Shown piece by piece: positions 8,293-17,273 of a stretch of DNA of 64,000 bases (within the stretch, counting starts at the first letter, position 1; each line of letters starts with the position of its first letter). Below the pieces are notes generated by a model that saw only the letters and a program-made list of their open reading frames with translations, was not told the DNA's origin and did no database searches. Origin of the DNA: JACVRW01 sp963771715 (GTDB lineage Bacteria > Actinomycetota > Thermoleophilia > Solirubrobacterales > Thermoleophilaceae); contig CAVYUQ010000008.1 of assembly GCA_963771715.1 (NCBI GenBank), positions 186,001 through 250,000 of the forward strand, given 5' to 3'. The position numbers and the translations under genes were made by a program.

Positions 8293-11200
8293 GTGGACTT
8301 CCGCATCCTCGGCCCACTCGAGGTCAGCCACGAAGGGCTTGAGCTCCCGCTCGCGGGCAGCAAGCAGCGGGCGGTGCTGGCGATCCTGCTGCTGCACGCG
8401 AACGAGGTCGTCTCCAGTGACCGCCTGATCGACGAGCTCTGGGGTGAGCAGCCGCCGCCCAGCGCCGCGAAGAGCCTCCAGGTGCACGTCTCGCGGCTGC
8501 GCCAGGCGCTCGACCGCTCTGGTGAGAGCGACGCGGGCAGCGTGATCGTCACGCGCCGGGGCGGATACCTGATCCAGCTCGGCCCGGACGAGCTCGACAA
8601 GGCGCGCTTCGAGAGGCTGTTGGACGAGGGCACGAAGGCTCTTGCCGACGCCAGCCCGGAGCGCGCGGCCGGGCTGCTGCGAGACGCCCTGGCGCTCTGG
8701 CGTGGCCCCCCGCTCGCCGATTTCGCGTACGAGCCCTTCGCCCAGGCCGAGATCGCACGTCTCGCGGAGCTGCGCCTGTCCGCAGTGGAGCAGCGCATCG
8801 AGGCCGAGCTGGCGCTTGGCCACCATACGCAGGTGATCGGCGAGCTCGAATCGCTGGTCGGCCACCATCCGTTCCGGGAGCGCCTGCGCGCCCAGCTCAT
8901 GCTCGCGCTCTACCGCTCGGGGCGCCAGGCGGAGGCTCTCGAGGCGTACCAGGATGCGCGCCACGCGCTCGTCGACGAGCTGGGCATCGAGCCGGGCGAA
9001 GAGCTCCAGGAGCTCCAGAGCCGCATCCTCGCGCACGACCCCGCGCTCGGCGGACCGGGCGCGCCCACCCGCCGCGAGCTCCGCGAAGCGGCGGCGGCAT
9101 CCGCCGAGCCGGCGGTGGCCGTCGCCACGCCACACCGCCGCCGACCGCTCGCCGCAGCGGGCGCCGTCGTGCTCGTGCTGGCGCTCGCGGGGCTCGTCGT
9201 ACTCCTTGTCGCCGACTCCGGCGACGACGGCGGTGCCGCGCCGGTGACCGACGACAGCCACGCGGTCGCCGTCATCGACCCCGCGGACAACCGGGTCACG
9301 ACGGTCGTCCCGGTCGGGACCAACCCGGGGCCGCTCGCTTTCGAGCCCGAGTCGCGCTCGCTGTGGGTCGCGAATCTCGACGACGAGTCGGTCACGCGGA
9401 TCGACACGAGCCCGGTGCAAACGGGGCGCACGGTCGGGATCGGCGAGCGGCCCGTCGGCCTGGCCGCCGGCGACGGTGCGGTCTGGGTGGCGGGGGTCAA
9501 GCGAACGAGGCCATTCGTGACCGCCCGCCGGATCGACCCCCGCTTTGACAGGTACGGGCCGCCTATTCGGATCGAGACTCTCCCGGAGGGGCTCGACAGC
9601 CTGCCGGAGGGTGGCGGCAGCCTCGCGCTGGACGGGGGATCGCTGTGGGTCGCTCCCCTCTTCGGCCGGCTGACGCGGATCGACGCCGCGACGGGCGCGG
9701 TGCGGACACCGAGGCTCGACACCGAGCACTCGCCCAGCAGCGTGGCCTCGAACGGCCGGACGGTGTGGGTCGCCGACCAGGGGGCGGCCACAGTGTCGCG
9801 TATCGACCCGCGCACGGGTATCTCCCAGCCGATCCCCGTAGCCGGCGGGCCGGTGGACATCGCGCTCGGAGCAGGCGGGGCCTGGGTGACGCTCGCGCTC
9901 GGCGACGCGGTCGCTCGCATCGATCCCAGCACCGGCACGGTTCGGAGCACCACGGGCGTCGGCCGCCGGCCGGCGGGTGTCGCCGTCGGGGCGGGCGGCG
10001 TCTGGGTCGCGAACAGCGGCGACGGAACCGTATCGAGGCTCGACCCCAGGACCGGCGACCTGGCTGACACGATCCCGGTGGGCGCGAGCCCTCAGGACGT
10101 CGTCGTCGCCGACGGCCGGGTCTGGGTGAGTGTCCGCCCCCGGCAAGGGATCGACCGCGCCGAGCCGGGCGGCACGGTGCGCGTGGAGACGACGGACGAA
10201 CGGGAGTCCCTGGACCCGGCTCTCGCCTACGACGGGGCCTCATGGCAGATCCTCTATTCGACCTGCGCCAAGCTCCTCAACTACCCGGATGAGCGCGGCA
10301 CGGCCGGTTCGCAGCTCGTGCCGGAGCTAGCGGAGTCGTTGCCGCGGGTGTCGGACGGTGGGCGCACCTACACCTTCAGGATCCGCAGGGGCTTTCGCTT
10401 CTCGCCGCCCTCCGGCGAACCGGTCACGGCGCAGAGCATGAAGTACTCAATCGAGCGCAGCATGAACCCGAGGATGAGCGGGCCCGCGCGCGGGCTGGTG
10501 AGCGAACTGGTCGGCGTGAGCGCCGCCGGGAACAGGCTGACGCTTCGGCTCGCGCGTTCGGTCGCGGACTTCCCCGCCCGGATCTCGCTCCCCTTCTTCT
10601 GCGCGGTGCCGAGCGGCACGCCCATCGATCCGAATGGGGTCCGCAGAGTGCCGTCCGCCGGGCCCTACTACGTGAGCTCGTTCGTCCCGGGACAGGAGAT
10701 CATGCTCCGCCGCAATCCCAACTACCGCGGCCCGCGGCCGCGGCGCCCGAACGCGATCCGGATCACGCTAGGCACCGGGGAAGCGGGCACCCTCCGGCGC
10801 GTGGAAGCGGGCGAAGCCGACTACGCCGCCGACGTGACCATTCCGACCAGTGTGCGCCGGCTCCAGGAGCGATACGGCCCCAGGAGCCCGGCAGCGAAGG
10901 CGGGGCGGCAGCGCTACTTCGCGAACACAGGACCCCAGACCACCCATCTCGCGTTCAACACCAGCCGACCGCCGTTCTCGTTGGCTCGCCTGCGCCGCGC
11001 GGTGAACTACGCGATCGACCGCCGGGCCCTGTCGCGCCCAGGCCCGTTCACCGGCCTGCCGGCCGTGCCGACCGACCAGTACCTGCCGCCCAGCATGCCG
11101 GGCTTCCGCGACGCCCGGCTCTACCCGTCCACCCCGGACCTCGCGAAGGCGCGTCGCCTCGCCGGGCCCGAGCGGAGGACCGTCGTTCTCTACGTGGTGA

Positions 11201-11673
11201 ACGAGCCTCCGCACGTGCGGTTCGCGGAGATCGTCAAGGCAAACCTGCGCAGGATCGGCATCGACGTCCAGATCAAGGCGTCGGGAAGCGCCTACATTCA
11301 GATCGGGCGCCGAGGCGCACCGTTCGACCTGGCCCTGAACGGCTGGGTGGCCGACTACCCGGACCCGATGACCTTCCTGCGACTGCTCGACGGCCGCACC
11401 ATCGGCCCTGACAACAACTTCAACTTCGCCTACTTCGACGATCCGGGCTTCAACCGAAGGCTGGACGCGGCCGACGCACTACCGTCCCCCGCCCGCGAGC
11501 TCGCTCTTGGGAGGCTCGATGCGCAGGTCGCCCGCACGGCGGCGCCCTGGGCCGCGGTGGCGAACGAGCGAGAGCACTCCTTCTTCTCCGAGCGCATCGG
11601 CTGCCAGCTCTTCAATCCGGTCTACGGGATCGACTACGGCGCGCTCTGCATCAGGGGCGAAGGCCGCGAGTAG
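8293..11673 (+). CDS. BTAD-type DNA-binding regulator fused to membrane helix, YVTN propeller and peptide-binding (SBP_bac_5) domain
   Basis: 1126 residues, uninterrupted, GTG start. Residues about 1-95 are an OmpR-like winged helix as in SARP/AfsR regulators; about 98-250 are the BTAD helical repeat domain. A hydrophobic helix at about 284-306 (AAGAVVLVLALAGLVVLLVA) predicts membrane insertion with the DNA-binding part in the cytoplasm. About 320-620 are repeated beta-propeller units of the YVTN type (VGxGAVWVAxxxDGTVSRLDPxTG). From about 633 to the end lies a family 5 extracellular solute-binding domain (VETTDERESLDPALAYDGA, then the peptide-binding lobes). The layout suggests a one-component, ToxR/CadC-like receptor that senses a peptide or other ligand outside and binds DNA directly. 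It is divergent from a small membrane protein gene. Ligand and targets are unknown. Confidence 0.9.
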   Translation: MDFRILGPLEVSHEGLELPLAGSKQRAVLAILLLHANEVVSSDRLIDELWGEQPPPSAAKSLQVHVSRLRQALDRSGESDAGSVIVTRRGGYLIQLGPDELDKARFERLLDEGTKALADASPERAAGLLRDALALWRGPPLADFAYEPFAQAEIARLAELRLSAVEQRIEAELALGHHTQVIGELESLVGHHPFRERLRAQLMLALYRSGRQAEALEAYQDARHALVDELGIEPGEELQELQSRILAHDPALGGPGAPTRRELREAAAASAEPAVAVATPHRRRPLAAAGAVVLVLALAGLVVLLVADSGDDGGAAPVTDDSHAVAVIDPADNRVTTVVPVGTNPGPLAFEPESRSLWVANLDDESVTRIDTSPVQTGRTVGIGERPVGLAAGDGAVWVAGVKRTRPFVTARRIDPRFDRYGPPIRIETLPEGLDSLPEGGGSLALDGGSLWVAPLFGRLTRIDAATGAVRTPRLDTEHSPSSVASNGRTVWVADQGAATVSRIDPRTGISQPIPVAGGPVDIALGAGGAWVTLALGDAVARIDPSTGTVRSTTGVGRRPAGVAVGAGGVWVANSGDGTVSRLDPRTGDLADTIPVGASPQDVVVADGRVWVSVRPRQGIDRAEPGGTVRVETTDERESLDPALAYDGASWQILYSTCAKLLNYPDERGTAGSQLVPELAESLPRVSDGGRTYTFRIRRGFRFSPPSGEPVTAQSMKYSIERSMNPRMSGPARGLVSELVGVSAAGNRLTLRLARSVADFPARISLPFFCAVPSGTPIDPNGVRRVPSAGPYYVSSFVPGQEIMLRRNPNYRGPRPRRPNAIRITLGTGEAGTLRRVEAGEADYAADVTIPTSVRRLQERYGPRSPAAKAGRQRYFANTGPQTTHLAFNTSRPPFSLARLRRAVNYAIDRRALSRPGPFTGLPAVPTDQYLPPSMPGFRDARLYPSTPDLAKARRLAGPERRTVVLYVVNEPPHVRFAEIVKANLRRIGIDVQIKASGSAYIQIGRRGAPFDLALNGWVADYPDPMTFLRLLDGRTIGPDNNFNFAYFDDPGFNRRLDAADALPSPARELALGRLDAQVARTAAPWAAVANEREHSFFSERIGCQLFNPVYGIDYGALCIRGEGRE

Positions 11674-11690
11674 GGGACCTTCGCGCAGTC

Positions 11691-11708
11691 CAGGGTGCCG
11701 GTTCAGGG
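11691..11708. promoter_or_regulatory. Candidate regulatory motif, copy 1
   Basis: The 18-base string CAGGGTGCCGGTTCAGGG lies between the fusion regulator and the small gene starting at 11754. It recurs with two mismatches at 16374-16391, upstream of the LuxR/LAL gene. Both copies are intergenic and both lie in front of small genes. Confidence 0.4.
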
Positions 11709-11753
11709 TGTAACCCCGATGTCCCTCGGCGGACTGAGGTCGAAGATCGCCCT

Positions 11754-11957
11754 ATGACCGCAATCGAGATGCAAATCCACCTTCAGGACCTCGAAGCGGA
11801 GCGCGCGCTGGCCTCGATCGAGGGGCTCGCCGAGGACCCCGCTTACATGGCCGACCTCACCGACGAGATCATGGCCACGCGCCATGCCTACGTCGGGGCC
11901 GCCGTCACCGAGATCGCGATTCTGCGCGCGGACCTGTCGGGACCGCTGTACGGCTGA
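11754..11957 (+). CDS. Small helical protein of unknown function
   Basis: 67 residues, MTAIEMQIHLQDLEAERALA... ending LSGPLYG. It is acidic and rich in Ala, Leu, Glu and Ile, predicted to be mostly helical, with no signal or membrane segment. Third codon positions are strongly GC, as in its neighbours, which supports coding. Only a weak ribosome site precedes the ATG. Its 3' end overlaps the tail of the convergent amino-acid permease gene by 53 bases, so one of the two ends may be misplaced. No family recognised. Confidence 0.6.
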   Translation: MTAIEMQIHLQDLEAERALASIEGLAEDPAYMADLTDEIMATRHAYVGAAVTEIAILRADLSGPLYG

Positions 11958-13419
11958 GCGCCTGCACGGGCTGGCGGTTCTGGGGCTGCGCGACGAGCAG
12001 ATACGCGACCCCGACCACCGCTATCACCGCCAGCACGATCGGCGCCGCCCACACCTGGTAGAAGGGCGCGTCAGGCGGAGCGAGCGACTCGCGCGGCCAG
12101 GCGATGTTCACGGTCTCGAAGGCGAGCCAGCCCACCGCCAGCACGTTCACCACCACGCCGGCCCGGCCGAGCCGGACGAGGCCGCCGGGCCGCCAGCTGC
12201 CTCGCAGCCGCGCGATCAGCGCGGCCAGCGCGGTCATCAGGAACGACACGTAGATCGCGGCCGTGCCGAAGGCGATCAGGCTGCCCACCGCGGCCGAGTC
12301 GAGCCCCAGCAGCAGCCCGAGTGACGCCACCAGCGTGGTGGCCACGATGGCGCCGATCGGCGCCTTGCGCCGGTCGACGGTCCGCAGAAAGCCCGACGCG
12401 GGCAGGGCGCCGTCGCGGGCCAGCGAGAAGATCGTGCGCGCGGTGAGCGCCTGCGCAGCCATCCCGCAGGCCAGGAAGGCAGTGAGCACGACGGCGGCGA
12501 ACGGCTTGGTAGACCACGAGCCGAAGGAGCTCACGACCGCGGTGGTAACGGGATCGACGTCGTCCCCGGCCACGACCGACGCCGGGTCGGGGTGCGCGAG
12601 CGTGACCGCGAGCGCGTTCAGGATCACCAGCCCCGCGACGCCGAGCAGAGCGATCCAGATCGCCCGTGGCACATGTCGTGCCGCCTGCTTGGTCTCCTCG
12701 GACGCGCCGACCGCCACGTCGAAGCCGATGAACACCCACCCGCCCACCGCCAGGGCGGCCAAGAGCGCGGCGAACTCAGACCCGCCGGACAGCGCCTCCG
12801 CGCCGAGCGTGTCCGTGAGGATCGACAGGTCCTGCTCGCGAAACACCAGCAGCAGCGCCAGGCCGATCCCCACCGAGGCCAGGATCTCCGCGGCGATCCC
12901 AGCCTGCACCGCCCGCCCGAGGACCTTGATCCCGAGTCCTCCCATCACCGAGCAGACGATCACGAGCACCACGCCAGTGAGGACGATCGCGTTCGCGGTC
13001 GGCTCGATCCCGAACAGGGTGAGCGCCCATGGGGCGCCCAGGTAGGCGATCGTCGTGTTCGCCACCGCGTAGGCGCAGATCGCCACCCAGCCCGCGAACC
13101 AGCCGTAGCGGCCGCCGAGCAGCCGCTTGCTCCACTGGTAGGCGCCCCCGGCGATCGGGAACTCCGAGGCGAGCTCCGAGTACACGGCGAGCAGCATGGA
13201 CTGGCCGGCGAGCGCAATAGGCAGGACCCAGACCCATTCCGGCCCCGCAACGACCGTTCCCACGAAGGCCACGGCGTAGAGCCCCACGACGGGGGAGATC
13301 CCGGCAAAGCCGAGCGCTGCCGTGTCGAAGATCTTCAGGCCGCGGTCGAGCTGCTGCTCGTAGCCGAGCTCGCGCAGCCGGGCGGCGTCGGCGTCAAGAC
13401 CCGCCGCCTCCCCGGTCAC
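11905..13419 (-). CDS. APC-family amino acid permease
   Basis: 504 residues with about 12 hydrophobic helices. The opening (LDRGLKIFDTAALGFAGISPVVGLYA) and the stretch FPIAGGAYQWSKRLLGGRYG are typical of the amino acid-polyamine-organocation family (GabP/BAT1-like subgroup), which moves amino acids or polyamines by secondary transport. The GTG start overlaps the stop of the LuxR/LAL regulator (GTGA), so the two are translated together and the permease is a likely partner of that regulator. The basic C-terminal tail overlaps the small plus-strand gene. Substrate cannot be inferred. Confidence 0.92.
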   Translation of the reverse strand: MTGEAAGLDADAARLRELGYEQQLDRGLKIFDTAALGFAGISPVVGLYAVAFVGTVVAGPEWVWVLPIALAGQSMLLAVYSELASEFPIAGGAYQWSKRLLGGRYGWFAGWVAICAYAVANTTIAYLGAPWALTLFGIEPTANAIVLTGVVLVIVCSVMGGLGIKVLGRAVQAGIAAEILASVGIGLALLLVFREQDLSILTDTLGAEALSGGSEFAALLAALAVGGWVFIGFDVAVGASEETKQAARHVPRAIWIALLGVAGLVILNALAVTLAHPDPASVVAGDDVDPVTTAVVSSFGSWSTKPFAAVVLTAFLACGMAAQALTARTIFSLARDGALPASGFLRTVDRRKAPIGAIVATTLVASLGLLLGLDSAAVGSLIAFGTAAIYVSFLMTALAALIARLRGSWRPGGLVRLGRAGVVVNVLAVGWLAFETVNIAWPRESLAPPDAPFYQVWAAPIVLAVIAVVGVAYLLVAQPQNRQPVQALSRTAVPTGPRAESRSR

Positions 13420-16337
13420 ACCAGGTCCGCCGACTCTTGGGCCGGGCGACCCTCCCGCTCGATCAGGCGCGCCACCTCCACCCGGGACGAGGCCCCGAGC
13501 TTGTGGAAGACGTTGCGGATGTGCGACTCGACCGTCTTCTCGCTGAGGAAGAGCTTGGCGGCGATCTGCTTGTTCGTGAGCCGCTCGGTGATCAGCTCGC
13601 TGATCTCGCGCTCGCGCTCGGTCAGGGAATCGAGGCCGGATTCGCCGGCCGCGGCCGGCCCGCGCACCTCCGCGCGGGCGCCGAGCTTGCGCAGCTCGCG
13701 CCGGGCCTCGTCGCGCATCCGCTGCGAGCCGCACACGTCGAGCTCGCGCTCGGCCACGCGCAGCTCCTTGATGGCGCCCGCCCGGTCGCCGGCCGCCACG
13801 AGCGCGCGCCCGAGCAGGCTGCGCGAGCAGGCCACCTGAAGCCCGGCGCCGATCGCCGTGCCGGCGGCGATCGACTCCTCCGCCGCTCGCACCGCGCCGG
13901 CTGGGTCGCCGCCAGCGAGCTGCAGCGCAGCCCGCGTGCGCGCGGCGAGCACCGTCGGCAGCTTCAGCTCGACCTTCGCAGCGGCTTCCTCGGAAAGGCG
14001 CGTGAAGGACTCGGCCTCGTCGCGGTTCCCGAGCGCAAGCTCGGCGAGGGCGAGGTTCTCCCAGTTGAAGTAGCGCTCGGCGGGGATCCAGTTCTCCATC
14101 TCGGCGCCGCCCACCTCGCGCATCATCTGGAGCGATTGCTCGACCTGACCGAGTTCGAAGTGCGCGACCGCGAGCGCCCAGCCGGCGCCGCCTCCGGCCG
14201 AGGGCATTGTTCCGCCAGACCGTCGCCCACCCACGCTCACGCTCTCCTCGCCCGCGGCGATCGTGCCGTCGAGGTCCCCGGCGAAGTAGCGCGCCCAGGC
14301 GAGCTCGAAGAGCGCCCAGAAGAGCAGGTGCGGATTGGCCGACAGGCGCGCGATCTCCACGGCGGTCTCGCAGATCTCGTTCGCCTCGGCCAGCCGGCCC
14401 TGCATCTCGAACGGATAGCCACGGAGGAGCATCAGAGGCACGAGCAGCCGCCCCTCCCCCGTCGTCCGCGCGATTGCGACGCCGCGTTCGGCGTGCGCGA
14501 TCGCCTCGTCGTAGTGCTCGAGGTAGTTCTCCGCCCAGCCCAGGTAGTAGAGCGTCTCCAGGCGCGGGGCCAGCTCGGAGTCGTCCATGCGCTCGATCTG
14601 CTCAAGCGCCTCGGCGCGGTGCTCGCGCGCCGAGTCGATCTCCGCGCCCGCGGCCTCGCCCAGGGCCAGCGCGGATGCGGCGACCGCGATCAGGCCGGGA
14701 TCGCCCAGCCGGCGGGCCGTATCGAGCGCGGCGCCGCCCATCTCGGAGGTCCGCTCGAGGTCCTTCGCGTAGAGGCCGTCGATCGCAAGCTCCACCTGCA
14801 GGGCGGCGGCCTCGGGCGTGTCGCGCTCGGGCAGCTCCTCCCAGGCCCGGGACAGGCGCCGGTGGGCGTCCTCGTGGCGGCCGTGCCAGTGCTCGACCGA
14901 GGCGCACAGCGCGATCAGCTCGATCCGCCGCATGGCCGACTCGCCCGGCAGCAGCTCGACCGCCTCCAGCAACGTGCTGCGGCAACCGTCGAACTCGCCG
15001 AGCGACCGCCTCGCCGAGGCGAGCGCCACGCGCACCTCCACCTGCCGCTCCGCGTCGGCGCTCGGCAGCAGGCGCAGGGCCGCGTCGAACCAGCGGGCCG
15101 CCGCGGCCGGCGCCCGCGCGGAGGCGGCTCGCCCGGCCTCGAGCAGGGTCTCGATGGCGGCCTCGTCGCCGTGCCCGGCGGACTGCTCCAGGTGATTGGC
15201 GCACTCGGCCGCCGCGGCACCGCGGCTCGCGAGCAGCTCTGCCGCCCGGGCGTGGGCGGCGAGCCTCCAGCCACCGCGCGTGGACTCGTAGACGGCCCGG
15301 CGCACGAGCGGATGGCGGAAGCTGAAGCGGCGCGGCACGTCGGTCGGCCGGACGAACCCGACCGCGAGCAGGTCGTCGAGCGCCGCAAGCCCCTCGGAGT
15401 CGGACAGCCCGGCTATCGCGGCGGCCAGATCGGGCTCGAACGGCTCGCCGGCCACCGCGGCCGAGTCGAGGAACGCGCGCGGCTGCGGAGGCAGCGACGC
15501 AAGCTCCTCCGAGATCACCGCAGCCACTGCCGAGGGCACGCCCTTCTCCGTCGCGCCCGCCCCGTCGGACGAGCGCTCCAGGGACCGGGCATCGCCCGCC
15601 CGCCACAGCTGCTCGAGGTAGAAGGGGTTGCCGCCCGCGTGGCTGTAGACCGCCGCCACGCGCTCGGCGTCCGCGCCGCCGAGCAGCTCCGTCGCCTCCG
15701 ACCTGCTCAGCGGCCCGAGCTCGAGGCGGTCGACCGCCGCGCCCGCAAGCGCGGCCGAGAGCCGCTCGGCCGCCGGGCCGGGGCGGAATCCGAGCGCCAG
15801 CAGGACCGGGGCGGCCGGCTCGCGGCGCACGAGCGTGGCGATCAGCTCGATCGAGGCGCCGTCGCTCCAGTGGAGGTCGTCGAGCACCAGCACGAGCGGC
15901 CGCTCGCTTGCGATCAGCCCGAGCAGGCGCCGGACGGCCCGGTGGGCCCGGTAGCGCTCCTCCGCGAGGGTCCCCAGGCCGCCCTCGGCACCACCGAGCG
16001 ACGGCAGCAGCTGCGCCAGCTCGCGCTCGAGGGCGGGGTTCCAGCCCTCGTGCTCGCTCAGCTCCTGCGAGGCGACGTAGGCGTCGAGCGCGTCGACGAA
16101 GACGCTGAACGGCAGCTCGCTCTCGAACTCGGCGGCCGCACCGGAGAGGACCACGTGCCCGCGTTCCTCCGCGCTGCTGCGAAGCGCCCGAAGCAGCCGC
16201 GTCTTGCCGATGCCCGGCTCTCCTTCGACGGTGAGGCAGGCTGCGCTGCCCTGGTCCAGCGCGTCAAGCGTCTGCTCCAGGCGTCCCAGCTCCGTCTCGC
16301 GCCCGACCAGGGGCGCGGCGCTGGAATGCGAGTCCAC
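13416..16337 (-). CDS. LuxR-family regulator with N-terminal AAA ATPase (LAL type)
   Basis: About 973 residues from GTG at 16337; the frame is open further upstream, but that part overlaps the divergent small gene. The N-terminus reads PLVGRETELGRLE, then Walker A GEPGIGKTRLL and Walker B LVLVLDDLHWSD, an ATPase module like MalT and other LAL proteins. The middle is a long array of TPR-like helical repeats. The C-terminal 65 residues are a LuxR helix-turn-helix (LTEREREISELITERLTNKQIA...SEKTVESHIRNVFHKLG). Such proteins bind inducer through the repeat region and activate transcription. The stop is coupled to the downstream permease. An 18-base motif shared with another intergenic site lies 37 bases upstream of the start. 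Confidence 0.93.
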   Translation of the reverse strand: MDSHSSAAPLVGRETELGRLEQTLDALDQGSAACLTVEGEPGIGKTRLLRALRSSAEERGHVVLSGAAAEFESELPFSVFVDALDAYVASQELSEHEGWNPALERELAQLLPSLGGAEGGLGTLAEERYRAHRAVRRLLGLIASERPLVLVLDDLHWSDGASIELIATLVRREPAAPVLLALGFRPGPAAERLSAALAGAAVDRLELGPLSRSEATELLGGADAERVAAVYSHAGGNPFYLEQLWRAGDARSLERSSDGAGATEKGVPSAVAAVISEELASLPPQPRAFLDSAAVAGEPFEPDLAAAIAGLSDSEGLAALDDLLAVGFVRPTDVPRRFSFRHPLVRRAVYESTRGGWRLAAHARAAELLASRGAAAAECANHLEQSAGHGDEAAIETLLEAGRAASARAPAAAARWFDAALRLLPSADAERQVEVRVALASARRSLGEFDGCRSTLLEAVELLPGESAMRRIELIALCASVEHWHGRHEDAHRRLSRAWEELPERDTPEAAALQVELAIDGLYAKDLERTSEMGGAALDTARRLGDPGLIAVAASALALGEAAGAEIDSAREHRAEALEQIERMDDSELAPRLETLYYLGWAENYLEHYDEAIAHAERGVAIARTTGEGRLLVPLMLLRGYPFEMQGRLAEANEICETAVEIARLSANPHLLFWALFELAWARYFAGDLDGTIAAGEESVSVGGRRSGGTMPSAGGGAGWALAVAHFELGQVEQSLQMMREVGGAEMENWIPAERYFNWENLALAELALGNRDEAESFTRLSEEAAAKVELKLPTVLAARTRAALQLAGGDPAGAVRAAEESIAAGTAIGAGLQVACSRSLLGRALVAAGDRAGAIKELRVAERELDVCGSQRMRDEARRELRKLGARAEVRGPAAAGESGLDSLTEREREISELITERLTNKQIAAKLFLSEKTVESHIRNVFHKLGASSRVEVARLIEREGRPAQESADLV

Positions 16338-16373
16338 CGTGCTGCCGAGGATAACGCCGCTCGGGCGCCGTTT

Positions 16374-16391
16374 CAGGGTGCTGGTTGAGGG
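16374..16391. promoter_or_regulatory. Candidate regulatory motif, copy 2
   Basis: CAGGGTGCTGGTTGAGGG in the 99-base gap between the divergent LuxR/LAL gene and the small gene at 16437. It matches the site at 11691-11708 at 16 of 18 positions. A wider inverted pair TCAGGGT...ACCCTGA also spans this gap. Possible binding site of the adjacent LuxR protein. Confidence 0.4.
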
Positions 16392-16436
16392 ATCGCCCCG
16401 GATGAACCCTGACCGCGTTCCGGCCAGGATCGACTC

Positions 16437-16679
16437 ATGCCCGTTTTCCTCCTCAATCACCGGCACGAACCGCACGAGTGCGCCGCTGCATTTGCGGCGT
16501 GGCAGGGCTTCGACAGCCCGCTGAGGCACGGGCGTGCCCCCTCGAGCTGCCTCGCCGGCGGGCACGGCCTCTGGTGGCGCGTCGAGGCGGCCGACCTCGC
16601 TGGGGCGCTTGCGCTGCTCCCGAAGTTCGTGGCCAGCCGGACCACCGCCGTCGAGGTCAGAGACGTCGAGATCCCCTGA
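16437..16679 (+). CDS. Small conserved-looking cytoplasmic protein
   Basis: 80 residues, MPVFLLNHRHEPHECAAAFA... ending VEVRDVEIP. Alternating beta strands and helices, with His/Cys residues near the start (HRHEPHEC), suggest a small alpha/beta ferredoxin-like fold. I recall similar short proteins in Solirubrobacterales genomes but know no function. It is divergent from the LuxR/LAL gene and followed, 38 bases later, by a membrane-anchored protein on the same strand. Confidence 0.75.
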   Translation: MPVFLLNHRHEPHECAAAFAAWQGFDSPLRHGRAPSSCLAGGHGLWWRVEAADLAGALALLPKFVASRTTAVEVRDVEIP

Positions 16680-16717
16680 CGCAACCCGCAAGTCCAACCC
16701 AACCACAAGGAGTCCCC

Positions 16718-17233
16718 ATGTCCGTTACCCACACCACCCCCACCCCGACCGCTCCTGAGGCCGGCGAGGCCCGCCGCCCGTCGCTGCTGCGCTGGATCAG
16801 CGGCGGCGTCGTGACGGCCGCTGTTCTCGCGACACTCACGGTGGCCCTCTGGCCGGCGTCCGAGGCCGACAAGGCCCGCGCCGACGGCGAGGCGTTCGGC
16901 CAGGCCGTGAACCACCTCTACTACGCCGACAGCGAGGCCGAGGTCGATGCCGCGCTGGCCGAGGTGGACGAGGCCGCCGCCGACACCCGCGAGCACGCCG
17001 GTGACGAGGTGGCCGAGCAGGTCGCCGAGCAGGGCGACGCGCTGTCGCGTGCAGCCGATGGGTACGTCGGCGCCGTCACGAGCGATGACGCGTTCGAGTC
17101 GGACCTGTACGAGGTCGAGCTGGACGTGGCCCTCGACGACCTGACCAGCGAGGCCAGCGACTTCCGGGCCCAGGGCCCGGAGGTGCACCAGGCCTTCTGG
17201 GAGGGCGTTGACGAGGGTCTCGCCAACGGCTGA
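16718..17233 (+). CDS. Membrane-anchored acidic helical protein
   Basis: 171 residues. The ATG at 16718 has a clear ribosome site (CACAAGGAGTCCCC). A short Thr/Pro-rich N-terminus leads to a membrane helix at about residues 27-46 (GGVVTAAVLATLTVALW), followed by an extracytoplasmic domain very rich in Ala, Asp, Glu and Val, predicted to be helical and coiled (EVDAALAEVDEAAADTREHA). No family recognised. It ends just before a perfect hairpin shared with the convergent lytic transglycosylase. Confidence 0.85.
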   Translation: MSVTHTTPTPTAPEAGEARRPSLLRWISGGVVTAAVLATLTVALWPASEADKARADGEAFGQAVNHLYYADSEAEVDAALAEVDEAAADTREHAGDEVAEQVAEQGDALSRAADGYVGAVTSDDAFESDLYEVELDVALDDLTSEASDFRAQGPEVHQAFWEGVDEGLANG

Positions 17234-17253
17234 TCGGTATCAACCGCCGGCGG

Positions 17254-17273
17254 CCTCGGCCTACAGGCCGAGG
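17254..17273. terminator. Bidirectional hairpin between convergent genes
   Basis: Perfect 8-bp stem CCTCGGCC (17254-17261) and GGCCGAGG (17266-17273) with a TACA loop. It lies 20 bases after the plus-strand gene and overlaps the stop codon of the lytic transglycosylase, so it can terminate both transcripts. Confidence 0.6.

Noticed and set aside
7921..10146. A 741-codon open frame on the minus strand opposite the BTAD fusion gene
   Set aside because: It is antisense to a clear multidomain protein and has biased, repeat-like composition typical of shadow frames in very GC-rich DNA. Only its last 85 codons, with their own ribosome site, are kept as a gene.
13437..16388. A 983-codon plus-strand frame opposite the LuxR/LAL gene
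   Set aside because: Arg/Gly/Leu-rich shadow of a well-supported gene; no domain recognisable.
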